Program-made: the position numbers and the translations under genes
Shown: positions 1 through 6,477 of the stretch, one piece after another
Position numbering within the stretch: position 1 is the stretch's first letter
Layout: the number at the start of each line of letters is the position of its first letter
The notes under the pieces: model-generated
What the model was told of the DNA's origin: nothing
Database searches by the model: none
The model's input: only the letters and a program-made list of their open reading frames with translations
Assembly: GCA_035291645.1 (NCBI GenBank)
Contig: DATDRQ010000304.1
Span: 1 to 10,745, forward strand
Source of the DNA: DATDRQ01 sp035291645
GTDB taxonomy: Bacteria > Chloroflexota > Anaerolineae > Anaerolineales > UBA4823
Length of the DNA stretch: 10,745 bases
Direction: 5' to 3'

Positions 1-117
1 GCTCCCCAGGGCGTTTCGGCATGTCTCACTTTCTGCCCCCGGGGGCTATTCGGTTGAATTGATTCTACGATCCGGCTTTTACCGCCTGCCTACCGAGGCT
101 GGGGGATTTGCCGGTGG
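1..117. other. Non-coding stretch beyond the oxidase 3' end
   Basis: No reading frame here has a ribosome site or a recognisable protein. The only structure seen is a 12-bp perfect GC palindrome, GCCCCCGGGGGC, at 35-46. With no loop it is a poor hairpin and has no T-run beside it. The stretch is probably the spacer between the oxidase gene and the next gene outside the window. Confidence 0.5.
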
Positions 118-147
118 TCTGGGGGAGGGATGGCTCCCTCCCCCAGA
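118..147 (-). terminator. GC-rich hairpin after the oxidase gene, probable transcription terminator
   Basis: A perfect 13-bp stem (118-130 with 135-147) closes a 4-base loop (TGGC), starting 18 bases past the oxidase stop codon. In the minus-strand reading no U-tract follows; the sequence continues CCACCGGC. It is therefore not a textbook intrinsic terminator. The very stable stem and its position make a transcription end or an mRNA 3' stabiliser the most likely role. A short A-run (GGAAAAACTC, 148-157) on the plus strand gives a T-run on the upstream side of the hairpin in the minus reading, which is the wrong side for termination of the oxidase mRNA. Confidence 0.55.
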
Positions 148-165
148 GGAAAAACTCGGATCGGA

Positions 166-3100
166 CTATTTGAGCGTGGTGACGCTCAAGGTGGGCGACC
201 ACGGGAACGGGCCTGCACCGCCGTTGAAGCCGTTGAAGGCGAGCACTCGGTAGTAGTACGTGGTGCTTTTCTTGAGCCCGCTGTCCGTATAGGAGGTCAC
301 ATCCGCGGCGTTTATCGTGAATGTCACCAGGCCTTTGGTAAAGCTGCTATTGGTGGCTCTCTGGATGGTGAAGCCTGTCTCGTTGTTGGAGTTGTCCTGC
401 CAGTTGAGCGTCAGGGTGGTCTGGGTGACGTTGGTCGCAGACAGGTTGGAAGGCGCGGCTGGGGGCGTCGCGTCCGGGTCCACGGCCACGCTGTTCGATT
501 CTGCGTAGGCTGAGGTGCCATTTGCGTTGAAAGCCGCCACCCGGTAGGTGTAGGTGTAGCCGCCGAACACGGCCAGGTCCACATAGATCTGGACATCCGC
601 TACAACGTTGGCCAGGGGTGAGAAGGTGACCCCGTCCGTCGACCGCTCGATCACGAAGCCGGTCTCGTCGTTTGAGTTATCCACCCATTGGAGGTCAACC
701 TGGGGGACATCCTGTTGCACCACAGCTTCCATGGAGTCGGGAGCTGCAGGAGGCTGAGGCCCGGGCACCGTCACACTGTTCGAGACTGCGTAAGCCGAGG
801 GGCCGCCAAGGTTAAAGGCCGCTACCTGGTACGTGTAGGTGAAGCCGGCGGTTACGGCCACGTCCACGTAGCTGATAGTGTCGGCTCCTACGGTAGCCAG
901 GTCGGCGAAGTTGACGCCGTCCGTCGACCGCTGGATCAAGAAACCGGTCTCATCGAGGGAGTTGTCCGTCCAGGCCAATCTGATCTGCGGTCCGGCCTCC
1001 AGCGTGGCCGTCAGGTCGGAGGGAGCTGCCGGGGGCGCAGGAGGAGGCGTTACAACAAACACCTCCGAGATCGATGTCGCGGTGACCGTCGGGAAACCGC
1101 CAGACACGATCTCGTTGAAGGCCGGGTCAGCGTAGTCCCAGGTGTCGCCGACGGTGTTCTGGGCGACGACCCGGAACTGGTCACCTAACGCCCACGTCAG
1201 GCCAGGGAAGCTCTCCGGTCCGGTGGTGATCCCAGTGTTCGGGAACAGTTGCCTGTCGATCCGACCCACCTCGACCCAGGAGATGCCTCCGTCTTGAGAC
1301 TTCTCGACCCCGAAGGCCGTCTCGCTGAGCGAGTTGTCGGTCCATGACAGGGTACCCGTTTGGTCATCAAAAGCCAGACCACTCGGCGCCACCGGCGGGA
1401 ACGTGTACAGCACTGAGTGCATCATGTCCATCTCTTCGTGGCTCAAGATGTGGCAGTGATAGACGTACTCCGCGCCGAAGTTGACGTAGTGGTTGTAGAC
1501 GTCGATCGGCTCGCCGTTCGGCGCGAAGGCCGACATTCCCAAGCCAAGTCCATCCTTGATCGACGACAGGTCGATCGCTTGGCCATCGGGCATCATCGGG
1601 CTGAGCAGCCGGACGCTGTTGGGGAAGTCGAAGGGCAGCGTCGGGATCGCCGGCCGCATGGCGACGATGGTGTCCTCCAGCGGAGCGATTCTCACCGTTT
1701 CCTTCCAGCCCAGCTCAGTGGCGTCCGGCGGGATGATGATGTTGTCCCAGGTGACCCGGTTCAGCAGCTGGACATCGGTGGCGTGGAAGTGGATCGGGTG
1801 CGTGTCCACCCCGTTGTGGGTGATCTTCCAGATTTGCGTGCCGTCGTCGGCCGTGGCGATCGGAGTCACCTTCACGTCTGCCCTCGGCAGGCTGGTGGTG
1901 TCGAAGAGCTCCGTCGTCGGGAACACGTACGGAGACATGACGACGTTCTGCAAGCCCGGCGTGGCCGGGACGACCTCGACGCCCAGGGTTGCCTGCATCC
2001 TGCCAAACTCGTCGAAGTTCGTCGAGTTCATCTCGTCGTGGATGGCCTTCGGTTCGAGGGGGATCGACAGCTTCGCCCAGGTCCCGCTGGTCGCGCCTTT
2101 CAGTGTGTCGAAGGTGAACGGGTCGCCGCCTTGCTGATTGATCCGGGCGTAACCGTCGCACTTGTTGGTCGAGCTTGGCGAGCTGCAGTAGCCGCCGGCA
2201 GCGAAGCTGGTGCCGTAGGCGGAGTTGTAGGCGGCCTGCCCGACGATGATCGGGTGCTGGCCCGACTCGAACACACCCGAGCCGTCCGCCTTGTGGCTGA
2301 ACCTGTTTTGGAATTGCGACACATTGAACGCAGGAGCTGCTGCGCCGGCTATCTTGACCTGCATGATGGTGCGGGTGTTGGGCCCGTAGCCGGGCAGGAT
2401 GGTCGGCGCGCCGACCGGGCTCAGGTCCGGAGCGCCGGTATAGTAATCGTAGCTCGGGATGCGGGCCGGGAAGGCCGCCGGCGCGTCGTTGTACAGGATC
2501 AGCGTCTGGCCGGCAAACCTGGAGAAGTCGACGATCACGTCCGCCCGCTCGGCCGGGGCGAGCAGCAGCGAGTGCTGGTCCACGTTGCCGACGTCGAAGC
2601 GGGTTGGGTCGGTGATCCAGGTGGTGACCTGCTGGCCGTCCACGACGACCGGTTTCGGCAGGAAGCCGCTCTCGGTGCCGAAATGGATCCATTCAGGCCC
2701 GGCTGGGCTGAGGGTCGTGTCAGGGGTCGGGAATACGACCGGGTCGAGCTGCGCGGCGGCCACTTCGGCAGCATTCAGGGCCACCTCGGTCCCGCCGATG
2801 ACCTGGTTCAGGCCGTTCAGATCTGTGCTCGCCGTGCTGGCATCGGCCACGTACCACTGGAAGTTGAAGAAGCGGTCGTTGGCCGCGTTCAGTACACGGA
2901 AGCGGTAGGACTTCGGTTCCAGGGTCACGGTCGGGTAGGCCGTGCCGTTGACGATGGGCGTGTCGTTGAACTGCTCCATCCCGACCGAGATGTTCGGCGT
3001 GCCAGGGATCAGCTCCGGCTCGCAGAATGGATCCTCCTGGTACTGCCAGGTGGCCGGGTCGTCCAGGCTGCAGGGCGCTGCCAGGAAAGTCGTCCAGTCA

Positions 3101-5235
3101 TCTGCCGTGCCGCGGAGACCGTCTGGACCCTCAGGATCCTTGCCGAAGTACGGGTTGGCGATCGGACCGTGCTTGACATCCCCGGCGGGCGGCCAGAACC
3201 ATGGGCCGTACATCCAGCGCCCGAAGGCGCTCATGCCGCTCGGGTCGCCGGGGTTCTGGGCAGGCATGTAGACGTGGTGGTACCAGAAGTTGCCGTAGCC
3301 GCCCCAGCGGGCAGAGTCCCAGGTCGGGTCCTGCCAGGCCAGCTGGTCAGTGTCCGGCACGAAGGTGCGGTCCTGGACGACGAGCGGGATGCCTTCACCC
3401 ATGCTTGCGTAAGGACCGGTGCCACCGAACAGCGCTTGCTCGGTCGTGTCGGTGATCAGGTAACCCGCCGCTTCACCCGCATACACGTTCAGGCGAGTGA
3501 TGCCCCACGAGTGGTCGTGGTAGAACATCAGCCGGGCGCTCTGCTGGTTGGTGTAGTAGAACGTCTGGCAGCCGTCGTTAGCTGCCGAGCAGTCGGGTAC
3601 AGCCGGATTGTTGACCATGTCGGGCACGCTCTCCACGCTGACTCCCTCCGGCCACATTGAGCCCTCGCCGGCCGGGGTGACCCATTGGTGCGGCGTGCCG
3701 TCGCTGATCCACGGCACGTTGCCGCCGTGCAGGTGCAGCGTCGCCCGGTTGTCCTTGAAGCATTCAGCAGGTTTCGGGTACTCGCTACACATGGGGTTGC
3801 GCGCCGCGTCCATGACGTCGCCGCCGGCCGCCGGGACAGGGTCGTACATACCACCCATGGCGGCCTCGCCCGAGCCCATGATAGTCGAGTCGACCGGCAG
3901 GAACAGGTCGCCAGCCGTCCCGGTCGGCAGCAGGTTGTAGAACGTGATCCTGACCGGCCGGTCCCTCTGGGCGATGATGGTCGGTCCCAGGAAGTGAGGT
4001 TGGTCCACGCCAAACTTGCCGCCCGGCAGGGCGTAGTGGCTGCCCGTGACGACCGACGTCTCTAACTGCACGTAGCCGCGCAGTTTAGTTAGCGGCAGGT
4101 CGCTGTGCATCTGCTCCTGGTACTCGACCACGCCGATCTCGTAGTAGTCGGCGCCCTCATTCGCGGGCGTATCCGGGTTGTCAAGGAACGTTGTCGTGTC
4201 GGGCACCGCCAGCGGGATGTACTGCCCCAGGTTGTTCGCCCCCGCTGAAGTGAGCCCTGGCAGGGTGTCGACGAACTTGCGGATGCCGCCCTGGGTGAGG
4301 TAGCCCGCGCCGGGTTTCTTCAACGTGATGGCTGAGATGATCCCATTGTCGAGCACTGCCGTGGCCGTTGCTCCCAACCCGGACGGGTCTGTGATGATCA
4401 CGTCAGGCGGATTATTGTAATCCGCACCGAACGCGTCCAGGACTATCGAGTCGATGGACAGCGACGTAGTTGCCGTGGCTAATGTTGCGCCCGAGATGGG
4501 GTCGTACAGCGTCCCATTGTGGATGGCGACGCCCGGCGCGAAGGAGTAGCCGGAGCCGGGGCTGTCCACCACAACGGATTCGATGGTCACTGTATCCCCC
4601 TGATTCGCGGGGGCGCAATAAGGACCTCCTACTGGATCACCCTCACACACGGCGTGACCCTTAGCCTGTAGGCCGTCTGGCGCGTCAGGCAGATCGAAGT
4701 CCACCGTCGGGAAGGTGTAGCCGCTGCCGCCGCTGGTGACGGTGACCTGGTCGACGCCGCCGTAGGCGGTCGCCGCCGCGCCGCCATTCCCGCTGAAGGT
4801 CACAACGGGCGCGGTGTAGCCGGAACCCGGCTGGTCCACTGTAACCGCGACGACGGCCCCCTTCTTGACGATGGTCGCATCGGCCATCGCGCCCGAACCG
4901 GTTCCGGTTGGTGACAACGGCACGATATCGACCTTGGCGGATGAGTAGTCGTGCCCCGGGTTGGTCACGGTGATGCTGGTGATGGCGCCGTTGGCGCCGA
5001 CCGTGGCGACCGCCTCGGCTCCGCTTCCACTATTGCTGGTGATGACCACCTGGACATCTGGTAGTGTGAACGGGCTGTTAGCCCAGTTTGGATAGGGGCC
5101 GAAGTAGTGCGGCACCTTGGACTCGTCCGTGGGGCCCATCGGCATGGCCTGGCTTACCTGGACGCTGCCGCTCAACATGAACGATGCGGCGATCATTATG
5201 GAAAGTATAAGATTGAGAAATTTGCGGGTATGCAT
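166..5235 (-). CDS. Secreted multicopper oxidase with N-terminal GxGY repeats and four C-terminal fibronectin type III domains
   Basis: This 1689-residue protein should oxidise a metal or phenolic substrate and reduce O2 to water, outside the membrane. Residues 1-30 form a Sec signal peptide (MHTRK, hydrophobic core, cleavage near SQA|MP). Residues about 70-320 hold six degenerate repeats with G-S-G-Y-like motifs (e.g. 137-140, 170-173, 227-230). The cupredoxin core, about 410-1280, carries all four copper motifs: HLHG (501-504), HDH (573-575), HPIHFH (1146-1151) and HCHILSH (1260-1266), with type-1 Cys1261 and axial Met1271. Four FnIII domains follow (about 1281-1395, 1401-1490, 1496-1586, 1592-1687), joined by Pro/Ala linkers. 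Typical laccases have about 500 residues, so the core is enlarged and heavily decorated. The start was chosen at 5235 because AAAGGA (5243-5248) lies 7 bases upstream and the signal peptide begins there; an in-frame ATG at 5298 would hide the signal peptide and lacks a close ribosome site. Mn(II) oxidase, cuprous oxidase and laccase roles cannot be separated from sequence alone. Confidence 0.93.
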   Translation of the reverse strand: MHTRKFLNLILSIMIAASFMLSGSVQVSQAMPMGPTDESKVPHYFGPYPNWANSPFTLPDVQVVITSNSGSGAEAVATVGANGAITSITVTNPGHDYSSAKVDIVPLSPTGTGSGAMADATIVKKGAVVAVTVDQPGSGYTAPVVTFSGNGGAAATAYGGVDQVTVTSGGSGYTFPTVDFDLPDAPDGLQAKGHAVCEGDPVGGPYCAPANQGDTVTIESVVVDSPGSGYSFAPGVAIHNGTLYDPISGATLATATTSLSIDSIVLDAFGADYNNPPDVIITDPSGLGATATAVLDNGIISAITLKKPGAGYLTQGGIRKFVDTLPGLTSAGANNLGQYIPLAVPDTTTFLDNPDTPANEGADYYEIGVVEYQEQMHSDLPLTKLRGYVQLETSVVTGSHYALPGGKFGVDQPHFLGPTIIAQRDRPVRITFYNLLPTGTAGDLFLPVDSTIMGSGEAAMGGMYDPVPAAGGDVMDAARNPMCSEYPKPAECFKDNRATLHLHGGNVPWISDGTPHQWVTPAGEGSMWPEGVSVESVPDMVNNPAVPDCSAANDGCQTFYYTNQQSARLMFYHDHSWGITRLNVYAGEAAGYLITDTTEQALFGGTGPYASMGEGIPLVVQDRTFVPDTDQLAWQDPTWDSARWGGYGNFWYHHVYMPAQNPGDPSGMSAFGRWMYGPWFWPPAGDVKHGPIANPYFGKDPEGPDGLRGTADDWTTFLAAPCSLDDPATWQYQEDPFCEPELIPGTPNISVGMEQFNDTPIVNGTAYPTVTLEPKSYRFRVLNAANDRFFNFQWYVADASTASTDLNGLNQVIGGTEVALNAAEVAAAQLDPVVFPTPDTTLSPAGPEWIHFGTESGFLPKPVVVDGQQVTTWITDPTRFDVGNVDQHSLLLAPAERADVIVDFSRFAGQTLILYNDAPAAFPARIPSYDYYTGAPDLSPVGAPTILPGYGPNTRTIMQVKIAGAAAPAFNVSQFQNRFSHKADGSGVFESGQHPIIVGQAAYNSAYGTSFAAGGYCSSPSSTNKCDGYARINQQGGDPFTFDTLKGATSGTWAKLSIPLEPKAIHDEMNSTNFDEFGRMQATLGVEVVPATPGLQNVVMSPYVFPTTELFDTTSLPRADVKVTPIATADDGTQIWKITHNGVDTHPIHFHATDVQLLNRVTWDNIIIPPDATELGWKETVRIAPLEDTIVAMRPAIPTLPFDFPNSVRLLSPMMPDGQAIDLSSIKDGLGLGMSAFAPNGEPIDVYNHYVNFGAEYVYHCHILSHEEMDMMHSVLYTFPPVAPSGLAFDDQTGTLSWTDNSLSETAFGVEKSQDGGISWVEVGRIDRQLFPNTGITTGPESFPGLTWALGDQFRVVAQNTVGDTWDYADPAFNEIVSGGFPTVTATSISEVFVVTPPPAPPAAPSDLTATLEAGPQIRLAWTDNSLDETGFLIQRSTDGVNFADLATVGADTISYVDVAVTAGFTYTYQVAAFNLGGPSAYAVSNSVTVPGPQPPAAPDSMEAVVQQDVPQVDLQWVDNSNDETGFVIERSTDGVTFSPLANVVADVQIYVDLAVFGGYTYTYRVAAFNANGTSAYAESNSVAVDPDATPPAAPSNLSATNVTQTTLTLNWQDNSNNETGFTIQRATNSSFTKGLVTFTINAADVTSYTDSGLKKSTTYYYRVLAFNGFNGGAGPFPWSPTLSVTTLK
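629..965 (-). repeat. DNA-level repeat between the second and third FnIII modules of the oxidase
   Basis: The stretch around 629-680 recurs around 914-965, a spacing of 285 bp or 95 codons, which is one FnIII module. Both copies contain CCGTCCGTCGACCGCT followed by a GATCA and a CCGGTCTC block with only a few differences. The encoded segments are ETGFVIERSTDGVTF and ETGFLIQRSTDGVNF. Similarity at the nucleotide level points to fairly recent module duplication or ongoing homogenisation. The fourth module (near 355-400) shares the protein pattern but is more diverged in DNA. Confidence 0.7.
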
Positions 5236-5339
5236 GATGTTTTCCTTTCTTGTATTCAATCTCGAACCCGGGCGGGTTTTTGGGAATATTCGGTACATGC
5301 CTGATGGTTGATCGTATGCGCCCCTCCTTTAGATTCGAT
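5236..5339. other. Short gap between the transposase-like gene and the oxidase
   Basis: The 104-bp gap holds the oxidase ribosome site and a small inverted repeat, AACCCG/CGGGTT (5265-5270 with 5273-5278). It also holds a strong but orphan Shine-Dalgarno sequence, AAAGGAGGGG in the minus reading (5321-5330), 22 bases before the nearest ATG (5298). A near-perfect 11-bp tandem repeat starts here and runs into the preceding stop codon. No convincing -35/-10 pair was found, so the oxidase may be co-transcribed with the gene before it. Confidence 0.45.
5243..5248 (-). promoter_or_regulatory. Ribosome binding site of the oxidase, fixes the start at 5235
   Basis: In the minus reading AAAGGA stands 7 bases before the ATG at 5235-5233. 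This supports the start that exposes the signal peptide over the in-frame ATG 63 bases upstream. Confidence 0.75.
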
Positions 5340-5349
5340 TTAGATTGGA
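5328..5349. repeat. 11-bp tandem repeat at the end of the transposase-like gene
   Basis: On the plus strand TTTAGATTCGA (5328-5338) is followed directly by TTTAGATTGGA (5339-5349), 10 of 11 identical. The repeat spans the TAA stop (5340-5342) of the transposase-like gene, at the point where transposase homology ends. Confidence 0.7.
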
Positions 5350-6188
5350 TGAACTTGTTCCAAAGGATCCCAGAGTCTGGTTGCCAATGAACAGTTTGCG
5401 CAGGCTTCATTTCTCCATAACACTTTTCCCTCCACCAGCTCGTATTGATCCTGCCAGACCTGGCTCAATGTCGAGACTTCGGGCAGGTCTTCCAGTCCAT
5501 CGATGTTCGCGATCTCCTCCAGCAGGTAAAAGCCATCGGCTCCGATCGACTGAGCCAGCCTCTCCTGTTCAGAAGGTTCAGCCCTCAGGTCTAAGTTGTT
5601 CCGCTGCCGGCTGTAGCGTTCGTACCAATGAGGCAGGCTGATGGCACGCAGCCTATCCGGTCGCTTGATCGCCAGGGCTTCCACGGCCAGGCTGAACGCC
5701 TCCCAGATTCTCTCCAGGCGGCTGAACATGCACACACGCGCAACGATCTGGTCTGCATCCAGGTTTAAGGATTGTCTGTTGGTCGATAGAACGACCTCGG
5801 ACAGGCGAGACAGAAGCGTTTGGAGGTGATGTTCGCTGGTCCGGTCGACCAGCAGCCATTTGCGGAATTCACAAAACGTCGCCGCCTGGAACCCTGAGTG
5901 ATTAAGGGGCAAATGCAGGGCATATTTCCAGTCGACGCGCTGGCGGAGAGCGTCCGCGGCCTGGTTATCCGGGAGGGTCTCCAAGAATTGGAAGATCATG
6001 ATCAGGTAGAATAATGCCAGGGTTCGGGCCGGTCTCTGGACCTGTTTATTTGAATCGACCAGGATAAGCCCGGAAAATAGACTGTTTGCCTGATCGCCAG
6101 TGACAATATAGAAATTGCTTTTGCCGAAGACGGCCCGGGCCGTCTTCGCCGTGTCTGAGGGGATGGGTGGGAAGAGTTCTGCTTTCAC
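5340..6188 (-). CDS. IS1182-type transposase N-terminal (DUF772) protein lacking the C-terminal catalytic part; relic or domesticated
   Basis: This 282-residue protein matches, from memory of the family, the N-terminal half of IS1182-like transposases. Family features seen are FPPIPSDTAKTARAVF (6-21), the hydrophobic RTLALFYLIMIFQFLE block (55-70), the hallmark QAADALRQRVDWKYAL (76-91), FCEFRKWLL (105-113), RLERIWEA (157-164) and SIGADG (214-219). Asp144 in NLDADQIVA sits where the family has TDSTHV. A full-length relative would continue after WDPLEQ (273-278) into the rest of the DDE core; here the frame stops four residues later. It has no internal frameshift or stop, starts with GTG, and has a good ribosome site, so it is either a recently truncated insertion sequence or a retained DNA-binding protein. 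A CxxC pair (263, 266) lies near the C-terminus. It sits co-directionally between the two-component genes and the oxidase. No insertion-sequence terminal repeats were found. Confidence 0.78.
   Translation of the reverse strand: MKAELFPPIPSDTAKTARAVFGKSNFYIVTGDQANSLFSGLILVDSNKQVQRPARTLALFYLIMIFQFLETLPDNQAADALRQRVDWKYALHLPLNHSGFQAATFCEFRKWLLVDRTSEHHLQTLLSRLSEVVLSTNRQSLNLDADQIVARVCMFSRLERIWEAFSLAVEALAIKRPDRLRAISLPHWYERYSRQRNNLDLRAEPSEQERLAQSIGADGFYLLEEIANIDGLEDLPEVSTLSQVWQDQYELVEGKVLWRNEACANCSLATRLWDPLEQVHPI
6125..6148. repeat. Perfect 24-bp palindrome inside the transposase-like gene
   Basis: The sequence from 6125 to 6148 equals its own reverse complement, centred on GGCCCGGGCC. It covers the codons for KTARAVF-like residues near 15-22, about 40 bases after the GTG start. 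It may be chance in a GC-rich codon run, or form a hairpin (cruciform) that slows early translation. Confidence 0.8.
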
Positions 6189-6197
6189 AAGTTGTTT

Positions 6198-6205
6198 CTC
6201 CCTCC
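6198..6205 (-). promoter_or_regulatory. Ribosome binding site of the transposase-like gene
   Basis: GGAGGGAG in the minus reading lies 9 bases before the GTG at 6188-6186. Its strength supports a GTG start and suggests the frame is, or recently was, translated. Confidence 0.65.
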
Positions 6206-6313
6206 AGAAGGCGGACGAGACCCCTCAAGCCACCGGCAAGCGATCAGGATGTTTGCAAATGAACTCCCGCACGCTGAAACCGAGGCGCGATTGCCTAACA
6301 GAAATGCAAGGTT

Positions 6314-6342
6314 AATATAGCGTTAATTATCTTGCCAGTCAT
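6314..6342 (-). promoter_or_regulatory. Candidate sigma70-type promoter for the transposase-like gene and the oxidase
   Basis: In the minus reading ATGACT (6342-6337) is separated by 17 bases from TATATT (6319-6314). The -35 box keeps the TGAC core and the -10 box differs from TATAAT at one position. Transcription would begin near 6307, giving a leader of about 118 bases. Two ATTAAC copies spaced 11 bp apart, one helical turn (6327-6322 and 6316-6311), lie over the spacer and -10 box and could be operator half-sites. Confidence 0.45.
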
Positions 6343-6477
6343 CCGTAGAAATTCACTGTTTTTTGAGATCAAAAACGTGGAGAATTACGCCCGGGAAACG
6401 CTCGTTCCCCCTGATACCCCGTGCGTAGAAGCGGGTTAATTAATTGAAATTACTTACGTAGCTACGCGCGTACCCGC
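6343..6477. other. Inverted-repeat-rich gap downstream of the response regulator gene
   Basis: No gene is seen. Structures on the plus strand are: GTTTTTTGAGATCAAAAAC (6358-6376), an AT-rich dyad with one bulged T; GGGAAACG-CT-CGTTCCC (6393-6409), a hairpin with one bulge; and an interleaved pair in which GTGCGTAG (6421-6428) pairs with CTACGCGC (6462-6469, 7 of 8) while GCGGGT (6431-6436) pairs with ACCCGC (6472-6477). CGTAGCTACG (6457-6466) is itself a 10-bp palindrome. None has a proper U-tract for the regulator mRNA, so termination here is uncertain. Some of these dyads may be regulator binding sites for the downstream promoter. Confidence 0.45.

Noticed and set aside
130..596. Several short plus- and minus-strand frames at the oxidase 3' end
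   Set aside because: They are out-of-frame readings of the fibronectin type III coding sequence and have no ribosome sites.
1417..3660. A 747-codon open frame on the plus strand
   Set aside because: It lies entirely antisense to the oxidase core, is rich in Arg/Val/Asp as expected from the complement of GC-rich codons, lacks a recognisable domain, and the opposite strand carries clear copper motifs.
5265..5281. A plus-strand terminator (AACCC/GGGTT followed by T's)
   Set aside because: The stem is only five to six base pairs, the loop is tight, and no plus-strand gene exists to be terminated.
5236..5298. A 21-residue N-terminal extension of the oxidase from the ATG at 5298
   Set aside because: It would bury the signal peptide, and the only strong ribosome sequence near it is 22 bases away. 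The ATG at 5235 has AAAGGA at 7 bases.
5078..5410. A 110-codon minus-strand frame bridging the transposase-like gene and the oxidase
   Set aside because: It overlaps both genes in another frame, has no family resemblance, and does not restore the missing transposase core.
6189..6313. Terminal inverted repeat of an insertion sequence before the transposase-like gene
   Set aside because: No pair of matching ends was found on either side of the gene, so insertion sequence boundaries are not called.
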